Made by a program: the position numbers and the translations under genes. Shown here piece after piece: positions 41,340 through 50,895 of a stretch of 64,000 nucleotides of DNA. The notes beneath the pieces were generated by a model. It was not told the DNA's origin. It worked only from the letters and a program-made list of their open reading frames with translations, and ran no database searches. The stretch's first letter is position 1, and each line of letters starts with the position of its first letter. Source of the DNA: Rhynchopus sp. YZ270_cl-10. Its lineage: Eukaryota > Euglenozoa > Diplonemea > Diplonemida > Diplonemidae. The DNA is taken from NCBI GenBank assembly GCA_964035575.1, contig OZ037920.1, positions 1,116,001 to 1,180,000 on the forward strand, read 5' to 3'.

Positions 41340-43754
41340 ATGCAGCTGCAAACATTCCTGCAGCTGTGCACAGCAGCAGCGCTGTCTGTGTGCTGCGCAG
41401 ATGCACACAAGGTGGCTGTGTGCTCGTCGACAGCTGTGTCGCAGCCGGGGACAGTGACGTTCTGGTTTGCAACGTACTCGCACGGGAACAACCTGGTGAA
41501 GGACGCGGCACGTGGGCACATCAAGGCGCCTACAGGGGTGGTGACGACTGCGCCGTTTTCGAACAAGTGCGATGTGGCGGTACCGCTGTCGTCTGGGGGC
41601 CTGCCGGTGTCTGCCGTGGCAGGCACACTTACGGACAACTGCCTGTCCCAGACAGTGACAGGCTCGCAGGGGCAGACGCTGTACACATACCCCGCAGACA
41701 GCACGTTGACCTGCTACGACGCAGGCACTGTCGATCTGTACGCAGTCGGGCGGACTGGGTCTGAGATACCGTTCATGTGCCATGGGGGGAACATTGCAGT
41801 GTGGTTCCCCGTGGTGGTGGAGGAGGCTGTGTCGGGCTCGTACGAGGTGTGGACGACAGACACGGGGGCTACGCTGGACCCTACTAGCGGGTCCGACCCG
41901 TGCTCGATGGACGACGACCGCAGCTTCTTCCTGCCGGTGAGTGTCGCTCGCGGGAGGGCGTTGTGCAAAACACGGCCGGACGTGCCAGAGAACGTGGTGG
42001 CGTCCTCGCTGCTGCAGTGCGACGGGGCGGTGCACACCATCTCTGTGGGGATGCAGTGCAACGCGCAGTGCGAGCCAGGCTACCTGCCTGTGGGGGACCT
42101 TGTGTGCGAGGAGGACCCAACGAACAGTAGCCTCGCTGACTGGTCGACGTCGTTCTCGTGTGTGGCGCAGACCTGTGGCCTGCCGGACAGTGGGAACAAC
42201 GCAGCCATCTCCTCCACGATTGTCGGTGTGTCGCCGCCGTGCACACGCTTCACGCCTGCTGACGAGGAGTGCGCGTTTGAGTGCCTGGACACGTCGGGTC
42301 TGGTCGGTGTCGGGTACATTGCCTGCGACAGTATGGGTGACTGGCAGCCCGGCTCCAACTACTCCGGGTGTGTGGCGCCCACGCCGTCCCCTCCAACAGC
42401 GTCCCCTCCGACACCATCGCCACCGACACCTGCTCCTCCAACACTGTCACCACCGACACCGTCTCCTCCGACACCGTCACCCCCGACACCGTCGCCCCCA
42501 ACACCGTCCCCTCCAACAGCGTCCCCTCCGACACCATCACCACCAACACCGTCACCACCAACACCGTCCCCTCCAACACCATCACCACCAACACCGTCTC
42601 CTCCGACACCGTCCCCACCGACACCATCACCACCGACTCCAGCGCCTGAGACGCCTGCACCGCCAACACCAGCACCGGACACGCCTGCGCCAGACACACT
42701 CGCACCGCCCACTGAGGCACCTGAGACGAGTGCACCGCCCACACCAGCACCAGCGACACCATTCCCAGACACACCTGCACCCACACAGTGCACCACCCCA
42801 GACACGGCACCACTTACGTGCGAGGCGACGGCGTCTCACCAGTGTGCATGGCGTGTGGTGCAGTCTGGCCGCCTCCTGGCTGTTGGGTTCTCTGCAGACG
42901 GGAGCCGTGTTGCAACAGGGAGCGACGACGGGGTGCGTGTGTACGACAGCACGACTGGGGTGCAGGTGGCGAAGCTGGCGTGTGCGGACTTTGCGTCGTA
43001 CGACGTGACGTTCTCGAGCGACGGTGCTCGTGTTGCTGTGGGTGGTGCCGGCGGGCGTGTTGTTGTGTGCGACGCTGTGACGGGGGCGCTGGAGGTGACA
43101 CTGATGGACATGCGTGCGGTGGGGAGTGTGCCGGTGCGCCGTGTGCGCTTCACGGCCGACGCTCGCTTCCTTGTTGTGAGCGGTGGTGGGAGCGACATGC
43201 GCACACGTGTGTTTGACGTGATGTCGGGCTCGCTGGAGCCGGAGATTGTGATCCACAAGCACGCACGCGAGGTGGCGTTCTCTGCAGACGGGGCGCTGCT
43301 GGCCACGTCGTGGGGCACGGAGGTGGACGAGGTTGTGACGGTGTGGCGTGTGCGGAACGGTGCCAAGGTGGCGGAGCTGCCGTCGCGCTTTGCACGTGTG
43401 ACGGCACTGTCGTTCTCTGCGTCTGGCGACGAGCTGCTGCGTGGGATGGACGACGGGACGGTGCGTGTGAGCAAGTGGGGCGGCGGGGTTGTGGGCGATG
43501 GTGCGGTGACGGAGCGCCTTGTGCTTGAGACGCAGACGAAGACTGTGTTTGACGCTCGGCACTCGCCAAACGGGGCACTGCTTGCTGCTGTCGGGGAAGG
43601 TGAGGTGACGGTGTGGCGTGCGGCTGGGGGTGTGGCACACCAGCTGTATGGGCACACGCGTGCAGGGCTCCCGCGTCTCGCGTTCTCACCTGACAGCACA
43701 CGCCTCGCTACAGCAAGCCACGACGGCACACTGCTTCTGTGGGACCTGTTGTAG
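41340..43754 (+). CDS. Secreted sushi/Pro-rich/WD40 protein (array copy 5)
   Basis: An 804-residue protein equal to copies 2-4 except for Asp in place of Gly in the last blade (AFSPDSTRLA) and a synonymous change near the 3' end. Asp is the usual residue at this WD40 turn, so copy 5 may keep the ancestral state there. The 3' flank differs from the other units by a short insertion (CTTATAAACTTTTC near 43788), marking it as the outermost, more independent copy. Confidence 0.85.
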   Translation: MQLQTFLQLCTAAALSVCCADAHKVAVCSSTAVSQPGTVTFWFATYSHGNNLVKDAARGHIKAPTGVVTTAPFSNKCDVAVPLSSGGLPVSAVAGTLTDNCLSQTVTGSQGQTLYTYPADSTLTCYDAGTVDLYAVGRTGSEIPFMCHGGNIAVWFPVVVEEAVSGSYEVWTTDTGATLDPTSGSDPCSMDDDRSFFLPVSVARGRALCKTRPDVPENVVASSLLQCDGAVHTISVGMQCNAQCEPGYLPVGDLVCEEDPTNSSLADWSTSFSCVAQTCGLPDSGNNAAISSTIVGVSPPCTRFTPADEECAFECLDTSGLVGVGYIACDSMGDWQPGSNYSGCVAPTPSPPTASPPTPSPPTPAPPTLSPPTPSPPTPSPPTPSPPTPSPPTASPPTPSPPTPSPPTPSPPTPSPPTPSPPTPSPPTPSPPTPAPETPAPPTPAPDTPAPDTLAPPTEAPETSAPPTPAPATPFPDTPAPTQCTTPDTAPLTCEATASHQCAWRVVQSGRLLAVGFSADGSRVATGSDDGVRVYDSTTGVQVAKLACADFASYDVTFSSDGARVAVGGAGGRVVVCDAVTGALEVTLMDMRAVGSVPVRRVRFTADARFLVVSGGGSDMRTRVFDVMSGSLEPEIVIHKHAREVAFSADGALLATSWGTEVDEVVTVWRVRNGAKVAELPSRFARVTALSFSASGDELLRGMDDGTVRVSKWGGGVVGDGAVTERLVLETQTKTVFDARHSPNGALLAAVGEGEVTVWRAAGGVAHQLYGHTRAGLPRLAFSPDSTRLATASHDGTLLLWDLL

Positions 43755-45340
43755 TGAAGCTGATTTTCGAATACTTTATTTTTTGTTCTTATAAACTTTT
43801 CTTTTTGTTCGGGGAAATTCCTCAAGGAGCATGCGTCCATTAATGAGATGGACTGCAATTTTTGTTGAATGGCAGCTACACTGAACCAACAGATTACCAA
43901 AAAAAAAAAAAAAAACACACACACATAGTAAGTAAAAGGGGGAAAAGTTTTTCAGAAGAAAATCACTCCATTGGCTTCAGCGGAAATTAGCACTGCATAG
44001 CGAGAGTTGAGTTAATGGAAATTTTCACCTTGATAAACCACAAAACCCCAACAATCAAAATAGCCACGATTGTCGATGATTATTACCACCAACCCATGAT
44101 TTTTTTTTGTTTTTGTGTTTTGATTTTTGATTTTTTGATTTTATTTTTTAATTGTTGTTTTGCTCGGCGAAACTCTGATCTGATCTGCTCCAAACGGCTG
44201 TCCCACGTGAGATGTAGTAATCTTGCGGGACCAAATAAAAATCAGCAAATGGGGGAATGGCAATACGCTTTTCCCCCTTTTTGTAGTGTTTTTCCATGTA
44301 GTTTCTGGTCAGATGTTTTTGCATTAAGTTTGCATTTTTAGAGGTGTTGCGTGTTGTATGCATACAGCACGTGGCCAACACTCTGTCCCCATGTTTACTC
44401 CCTTATCCCTTTGCCCCTTTATCCCCACCGCACACATCTGTCCACTTGACACCCCTTTTATAATATCTGCTGTGTGTGCTCGTTTGGTGATTGCTTGGGA
44501 TGACCAGGCAGCGCAAATATGCATGCGCAGCAAGAACAAGTCAGCGGTGTTGCATGGGTGTGTGTTGTGTGTTGTTTGTGTAGCTTTGTTATTGCTTCAC
44601 CTCAACAAAGGGGGTTCCTTTTCGCATTCTCTTTCTTATGTTAGCTTCCCAGTTGCTGATAGTTGGTACACACATTGCGTGTCTATAGCCTCGCTCTGTG
44701 CTTGCTTGCGGGTGTGGATGTGTGGATGTGTGGATTTGTGGTTCTGGGACAGTGTGCACGTGTTCGTGTCGAGTGTTCCTCCGTTGTCCCTGCATTTCTG
44801 CGTCTGCCTGCAAAAAGGGTGTTTTATCACCGCCACTTTCACGTATACTGACCACTTTCTCACTCTTCTTACCTTTTTCTTGAGATCTGTGCGCCGTGAG
44901 GCGCATGTTTATTCCAAGGTTTCTTTCTTTCTTTCTCTCTTTCTCTCTTTCATTCAATTAATTGCCCTCACCTTCTCCTACGCCACACACAGCGCTCTGT
45001 TGTGTCTGCCTTTGATTATCTCGTTGATGTGGTGTATCTTTTATCTTTTGTAAAGAGAGACACCACATCCCCACTCTTTTGCGGTGTGTGTCGTCCCCGG
45101 CACACCTTTTTCGTTTCTTTTCTGTTCGCTTCGCAACGTCTTCCCCCACCCCTTCAGCGAGCGTACCCTCCTCTCTCTTTCTCTTTTTCTCTTTTTCTCT
45201 CTACCCCATGTCAAGGATGCAGAAGAGGATGCACAGCTGCGCATCTTCATTCAGCCCTTTTGATGGTTTTTTTTTGGGGTTTTTGAAAATTGAATACAAA
45301 CAAACAGAGCTGCCCACACCCCATGTTTTCTCCCTGCATC
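43755..45340. other. Terminal, diverged spacer of the WD40 array
   Basis: Clearly related to spacers 1-4 but with scattered substitutions, a 26-bp deletion in the CCCCTTTATC tract (near 44410) and an altered GATTTTT tract. Homology fades near 45340, just before the point where a gene leader would begin, so no sixth gene is present. Confidence 0.7.
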
Positions 45341-46704
45341 TGCACACCTTCAATCTCTCTTTGCTAGTCCAATATTAGATGCGTGGCACTACACCCCTGA
45401 AGTTCTGCAGCTGGACCTTGCTTCCTCCCCACGCTTCCTCTTTTTTCCTTTCCCTGTCTGTGAGTGAGCAGTGCTCGATTCACGTTCCTCTTGTGGAGCC
45501 TTCCTTTTTGTTTGCATTTTTTTTGTGCAATAGCCTTCAGTTCGGACATAATGACATCCTCAAGGATCTCAAGGCCAGAATCACTGTCCTTAAGGAGGAG
45601 CACGTCCCTATAACAATAGGCGGGTGAGAGCACGGGATGTGCGTTTGCGGAAGCCCTTGTACTGGGGTTTATAAAAAGTCGTGCCCCTGTACTCTTGAAA
45701 TGTGCCACTCACTTAGAAAACGGGGGTACCCCCAACCCAGACCCCACCACAATAATAGCGCGTGCAGATTGCACGACGCTCCTCGCTGCGTCTTCGCAGT
45801 ACAAGCTGCCCTGAAAAAATGTAATATCGGGCTTTATAAGCCCCCTGATTTCCTCTTTCCCCCGCAGCTCTCTCCGTTGTCTTTGGTTTTCTTTCTTAAA
45901 AATATCAAAGAGGGGGAGGGGGGCTTTGTTCTTTCTGCTCCTTGGGCAGGTAGGAAGCACGTCATTGTTGACTGCTGTCTCGTCTAGTTCACCTCGAGTC
46001 ATCCTGTACTGGCACGAATTATTCATACAGGTGCCGGACTGGAGGCTGCCGTGAACGTTATACAAACAGGAATCGCGGAATCCCTGCGTATTCTTCGTAG
46101 TTGTCGATGTTCTGGCTGACAACGCCCGTTACGATACCCTTGGATACCAGTCTATTGAGGATTTTGTGTCCCTCGGTTACCTCACCCGTCTTGAAGAAGT
46201 AGTGTTTGCAAAAAGAAAAAAATGGGTGCGGGCACACTGTTTTTACGTTTTCTCCCGTACAGCGTGGAGCTCATGTGTACACTCAGCACGTTGCTGCAGG
46301 GTCTGGGAAGTCCTCGATGTTAGCATTATTAGTATTATGATTTGAGGGTCGAATAGTTTGTCTGCGCGATTTGCACGCGAAAAACTGCAACACTTGATAT
46401 GAAAGCATAACACAGCTTCTACGAGTTCTTGACTAGGTTTGATTCCTGTGTTCATGTGGTGCCCTATACACCATGCCACCTTCACTGCCGTCCGACACTG
46501 CTTCCCTGTTGATAGACAAAGTCAGCCAACACTGGTATGCACTTAGAGTGAGCCTTTCACAGTTCACGTTCTAACGTGAGCGTTATTCTCGGTACCTGTA
46601 AAAACAAACTTATCGTATGCGACAATCCGACTGCACTTTCTCCCCTCTTTCTCCCGCTCATCCCTCATCCCCTCTTCTCCCTCTCCAGCACTCACAAAAC
46701 CACA
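45341..46704. other. Intergenic region, possible exon fragments
   Basis: No complete gene is seen. Two short plus-strand stretches read like protein: about 45532-45625 (HNDILKDLKARITVLKEEHV), followed directly by GGTGAGAG, and about 46054-46210 (ARYDTLGYQSIEDFVSLGYL), preceded by TTCGTAG. They could be exons of a spliced gene or remains of one, but neither has a recognisable domain and the link is unproven. Confidence 0.3.
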
Positions 46705-47985
46705 ATGGGCACCAAAAGAAAGCACACCGATGAGAGCGAGGTAGACGACCCGAAGATCACAGCCGCCCTGCGCATGAAGCTTGTGGACGCTATGGGGGCA
46801 GGCTTTGAGGGTGCACTGGCCCTTTGCGTGGGTGCAGGCGCGCACACGGAGGTACTCTTGGCAGACTTGGCACGCTTTGCACCTTACGCCGACCTTGATG
46901 CGGTCATCGCAGGCATCCGCACACACGTCACAGAGTCACCTCCTACCACGCCTCAGCGGCTTGCTGCCATCTCCCGCGCAGTGGAAACGCTGATGGCACG
47001 GACCAGACCGGATGCGTTCCTTCGTGGCAAGGTCGGGGCATTGCTGTTGTACGTACCTACCGCGGACTGCCTCAGTACCAGAGACACACCTCTTCTGCCG
47101 TCCAAAAAGGCGAGGACCGAGGCCGCGAACGACAGCACCCACACCATCCTGACCGCAGCCGACATTGCAGGGGACGTCTACCTGAGCACTGTACGCGACG
47201 TTGCCGCCCAGGCTGGCGCCCTCCCAGTTCTCCCTCACTTTGAAGCTGCGATGGCGAAGACCAAATCCGATGTCGAAGGAGGGGGGGGAGGGGGCAACGA
47301 AAAGCCCGCAAGCAGTGTCCCGCTTCTCGAAAACGCAAGCGTGTTTGGAAGATCCCGCACGCAAACCGAACTTCTCCTGGTCGCTTTAGTTCGAACCCAA
47401 GCCGCCTTGGGGAAAACCTGCGAGAAACAACTTGACAAATTGACTTCCGAAGACCTACAGTCTTTTAGCGATATTCTGCAAAGCACCACTCAAGGATTGG
47501 CAAAGGAGCTGGGCGACGACGCTGCGGAGCACGCAGTCGCAGAAGGCATGCACGACTTTGTATGGAACGGATGGAGGGGCACACCAGCGAAGGAGACAGA
47601 CGCGGAGCGGGCGAACTCCGTTGTCTTAGGGCCTTCAAGCAGACCGGCGAGTAAAGGCAAGGAGGCACACATCGCCGGATTCTTGCGTGGGGCGACCGAA
47701 CAGAGTGGTGGTGCCGGAGGCGCACCAAAGAAGCTGCACTCATGCGAAACCTTCCTTGCCGAGGCAGCCTACCATCTCCACCCGGACGCAGGCATGGATG
47801 CGGAGTACTTCCTCTCGCGCAACCCTCTGTACATCTGGCGTGCCTTCCGCATGATGATGAACAGCAGAGACTTCCTCCTCCCCGCCAAGTGTGCAACCAA
47901 CAACGCCTCCGACCTCGAATCTGCAATAAAAGAAGGCTGGCCGAAGCTGGGCGAAGAAGAGATGGCGAGGCAAATGGGGGAATAA
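46705..47985 (+). CDS. Uncharacterised nuclear-type protein
   Basis: A 426-residue protein from the ATG at 46705 (CCACAATGGG); the frame is open for 43 further codons upstream, but these are T/C-rich leader. It begins MGTKRKHTDESEVDD, which resembles a basic nuclear localisation signal next to an acidic patch. Residues 18-140 are Ala/Leu-rich and helical (LRMKLVDAMGAGFEGALAL, RLAAISRAVETLMARTRPD). A poly-Gly stretch near 195 divides it from a second helical part with TQTELLLVALVRTQAALGK. The C-terminal region has CETFLAEAAYHLHPDAGMDA. I recognise no family. The codon usage is GC-rich like the other real genes, and the flanks are AT-rich, which supports coding. Confidence 0.65.
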   Translation: MGTKRKHTDESEVDDPKITAALRMKLVDAMGAGFEGALALCVGAGAHTEVLLADLARFAPYADLDAVIAGIRTHVTESPPTTPQRLAAISRAVETLMARTRPDAFLRGKVGALLLYVPTADCLSTRDTPLLPSKKARTEAANDSTHTILTAADIAGDVYLSTVRDVAAQAGALPVLPHFEAAMAKTKSDVEGGGGGGNEKPASSVPLLENASVFGRSRTQTELLLVALVRTQAALGKTCEKQLDKLTSEDLQSFSDILQSTTQGLAKELGDDAAEHAVAEGMHDFVWNGWRGTPAKETDAERANSVVLGPSSRPASKGKEAHIAGFLRGATEQSGGAGGAPKKLHSCETFLAEAAYHLHPDAGMDAEYFLSRNPLYIWRAFRMMMNSRDFLLPAKCATNNASDLESAIKEGWPKLGEEEMARQMGE

Positions 47986-48524
47986 AAGAAAACGCAAAAA
48001 AAAGGGGGGTATTTCGAGTGAGGGGGAATTTTCTTTTTTGTGTTGGTCTAAACATAAAAGGAAAAATAATGGGGTTTGTGGGGTGATGGATGGGGTTAAT
48101 GGGTTTTTGGGGGGGGTTACATGCAACGAACCACGCCCGATAAAACAAATTAAAAAAAAAGGGAGATTTTCCCCCCCCGCGATACGACGTTGTGTCTGAA
48201 ACACGGAAGATACGGGAGAGCAACTCCTTGTGGTTGAAATCCCGCCAGATAGGAATCTTCCTGAGCAGTCCCTGCAAAAGCGACGCAGACAGAGATGCAG
48301 AATGTTCCAAGGTTGAAAGGTTTTGGTGGCATTATTTTTTTTTTTTGCTCCTGGAAGCAGCAAGAACCCCACCAAAAAATAACCACAAAACACACAGCAC
48401 ACATCTTCTCTTCTTCCCCCCCTCAATGACATAACTTTCCACCTTTTTTTTTTTGAGTTTCCACTCTAAAAACAAAGTTGCTTTTCTTTCCTCCCCCCCT
48501 CAGAGGGCTCCCCCCTCTACAATA
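47986..48524. other. Intergenic region between two unknown genes
   Basis: G-run and A-run rich spacer on the plus strand, with T/C-rich DNA just before the next ATG. No gene or repeat is recognised. Confidence 0.55.
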
Positions 48525-49166
48525 ATGCGCCGCTCACGCTCCCTCAAAAAGGATTTGGACAAATTCGCGGACCGCTTCTGCAACGTCTTCGCCGACGAGC
48601 ACCCTTCCTCCCTGGACCCTGCGGAACGACCACTATGCTCCGCTGAGCAGGTCCTTGCCTCTATCCTCGATGATGCAACACAACAACAACAGCAGGACGG
48701 CCGGGCCGCAATCTCCCTTTCACAACGGATGTCTCTGGACCCTGGCAGGCGGGTCTTCCGAGAGCAGCTTGCACAAGAAGCCAGCGACGAGGCCCACGCA
48801 CACCGCATCGCTATGAAGGCACACTGCCTAGGTCTCAGCATCAAAGCAGTGCATATGGACCGAAGCACCAATATAGGTTTAGTGTTGGACGGCAACTCTC
48901 AAACCTCGCATGTCAGGCGTGCCAAGCGTGCAGAGGGGGGAGGAGGAGGAGGAGGAGGGGGAGGGGGAGGTGACAGCACACCCTTCAGGATGCCTCCTGT
49001 GTCGGCAACGCCGTTTGCGATTGCGATGTCGTCGCTGAAGAGACAGCCGGCACCGCCGCAGGGGGGAGTGACGAGGCAGGTGCTTAGGAGACATAGGCAG
49101 AAGGTGTCGTTGCAGCCCGCGAGGTTGCAGCATGTGCCCTCCTTGGTGCAGGCTGCGAGGGTGTGA
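48525..49166 (+). CDS. Uncharacterised basic protein with poly-Gly tract
   Basis: A 213-residue protein. It begins MRRSRSLKKDLDKFADRF, basic and helical. A Gln-rich patch (DDATQQQQQDG) lies near 55, then a helical part (REQLAQEASDEAHAHRIAMK), a run of 12 Gly near 145 and a basic C-terminus (RQVLRRHRQKVSLQPARL). No domain is recognised. Its stop codon is the first base triplet of a 131-bp foldback. Same strand and similar composition as the gene at 46705, 540 bp away, so they may be functionally linked, but the sequence gives no proof. Confidence 0.55.
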   Translation: MRRSRSLKKDLDKFADRFCNVFADEHPSSLDPAERPLCSAEQVLASILDDATQQQQQDGRAAISLSQRMSLDPGRRVFREQLAQEASDEAHAHRIAMKAHCLGLSIKAVHMDRSTNIGLVLDGNSQTSHVRRAKRAEGGGGGGGGGGGGDSTPFRMPPVSATPFAIAMSSLKRQPAPPQGGVTRQVLRRHRQKVSLQPARLQHVPSLVQAARV

Positions 49167-49295
49167 GGCACAGCAGAGAATAAGACTCGGGGACCCGGTT
49201 ATTCTCAGCCGGACTGGTACCAGGATCAGGACCCTGGACCAGGACTGGGACCCAGGAACCGGGGACCGGACCCGGCTTATTCTCTGCTGTGCCTC
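49165..49295. repeat. 131-bp foldback with perfect 20-bp arms
   Basis: The left arm GAGGCACAGCAGAGAATAAG (49165-49184) is the exact reverse complement of 49276-49295. The 91-bp interior is also rich in self-complementary strings (CCTGG/CCAGG, GGGACCC, ACCGG/CCGGT). It begins inside the stop codon of the upstream gene. It may be a small inverted-repeat transposon or a strong RNA hairpin forming the 3' end of the message. Confidence 0.75.
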
Positions 49296-49583
49296 CACTG
49301 TGAGGGAGGGTTGCGTCTAAGGGTGAGAAGGTGGGTTTTTGCGGGGGGGTGAGGAGGTGAGGCTTATTGTGCCGAGGTGTGTTAAAAAAACAAAAGATTT
49401 TGTGATAGAACCGACACCCACAATCTCACGCCATTTCATCGCAAACGGTCCCTTCCTCCACACCCCTTTCCGGCACCCAAGCACTCAAAGTCCTTATGTC
49501 TGATGAGTGTCCCTGTCTGTATCTCCTGCCTTTTTGTTGTTCTTGTCCCAAAACATCTGCACAAAACAGAGACACACAAAACC

Positions 49584-50488
49584 ATGGAAATATGTGTCGA
49601 GAGCTCAGACGGAGAGAAGTACACAGTCGAGGTGGGTGTGGATGATACAACTGTGGACATACGGCGGAAGGTGGCGTCTGCAGCAGCGTTGCGCGAAGAC
49701 AGCTTTGACATGAGCTTTGGGGGGAAGGTAATGGCCGAAGGAGACGGCGCGACGCAGCTGAGTGCTGGAGACACAGTTGTGCTGACGAAGACGCAGACGC
49801 AGAAGGACGTCGCCATTGAAGCTCTTCGTTTTTTGGGTGAGACAAGGCTGACGGCAGACAGGTTCAAACGTCTTGCAGATCCCAAGCTGGTTCTTTTGTA
49901 TCTGCAGGCAGAAGTTGTTACCGAGATCCCCGATGAACTCTTACGGGCTGCTTCCTACGAGGCAGTTGTTCTCAGGGGTGTGTCGGTTGCTTTCATAGGC
50001 AACTCGATGTTGTCCTCGAGCTCGTTGACCACACTTGACTTGTCTGGGTGGCACAATGTGTGGCACACTCTAACTGCACCGCATTGAGAACACTTGACCT
50101 GTCTGGGTGGCGCAGTGTGAGGCACATTGGGAACTACTTCCTCAACCACTGCAGGCCATTGACCACTCTTGACCTGTCTGGGTGGGATAATGTGACGGAA
50201 ATGGGAGGCAGCTTCCTCGCCTACTGCACGTCGTTGACTGCAGTTGAGTTGTCTGGTGGAGCAGTTTGGCGCGCATTCCCAACTCGTTTCTCCGCATATG
50301 CAAAAAGCTTGACCTCAATTGACTTGTCTGGATGGACGAGTGTGACGCATGTCGAGTACAACTTCCTTGCAGGCTGCAAGCTAAGTAAATGCAGCATCAA
50401 CGTTACCGGATCGAGCAGTGTTTTGTCAGAATATGTGGACAAGGCTCGCGAGGAGAAGCAGCGTGGATGTGTGTGCGCCGTGCAGTGA
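49584..50488 (+). pseudogene. Ubiquitin-like/leucine-rich-repeat protein gene, frameshifted
   Basis: The ATG at 49584 (ACCATGG) opens a ubiquitin-like fold of about 75 residues (MEICVESSDGEKYTVEVGVD, LSAGDTVVLTK). A helical linker (DVAIEALRFLGETRLTADRF) follows, then leucine-rich repeats of the LDLSGW type. Successive LDLSGW motifs are 75 bp apart downstream, but the first two are only 59 bp apart (50034 and 50093). A loss of about 16 bp thus shifts the frame, ending the first frame at 50087, while the repeats stay open in another frame to 50488. Either the gene is a recent pseudogene, or the truncated protein of 167 residues is made. A ubiquitin-like domain joined to LRRs suggests a role in protein turnover or recognition; this is inference. 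Confidence 0.7.
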
Positions 50489-50895
50489 TGCATCTGTCGC
50501 AGGCGGTTGTGGCTTTTTTTGATGACAAGCGCAACACTCCGGGGTTCGATAACCCGCGGAGTGTCAGTGCCTGCGTCCCAGAGGCGTTTGCACTATCAAC
50601 TTCACTTTGATGTTAGTTTCGATCTGCGTTGTGTCCTGTCAGCAGTGAACAGCCAGGTCGCGCGAACGCCTTGCGCATGAGATAGACGTTGTCACTGAAT
50701 CCGGTGTTTTGTCTTACGTAGAAGCAAAAACGGGTGGGAAAAACAAATAGGAAGAGCTCGTATGTGTTGAGCTCGGTTGAGATAGCTCCCGTTTCCCCAC
50801 CGCCCCACTCCATCCTACGTCCTTCTTCACCCAATAACGTATATCACACCACACATCCCCAGACACTCTCTTCCCTTTCTGTACACCTCAGAACA
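50489..50895. other. Intergenic region and leader of the first receptor gene
   Basis: Holds a short palindrome CTCCGGGGTTCGATAACCCGCGGAG near 50537 and then C-rich leader. The last 45 bp before the ATG (CACATCCCCAGACACTCTCT and on) are shared with the paralogue at 57975 and may carry the core promoter. The homology between the two loci starts near 50850. Confidence 0.5.

Larger units (their letters stand above)
24966..45340. repeat. Tandem array of 4,103-bp units carrying the secreted WD40 gene
   Basis: Gene starts at 26653, 30756 and 34859 are exactly 4,103 bp apart. The next copy, at 41340, is displaced by an inserted element. Spacers and genes of copies 2 to 4 look the same apart from homopolymer length. 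Copy 5 has a Gly-to-Asp change (AFSPDSTRLA). The last spacer (from 43755) is more diverged, with a 26-bp deletion, and is not followed by a gene. Divergence at both outer ends with homogeneous middle units is the usual pattern of unequal crossing-over. Confidence 0.9.
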
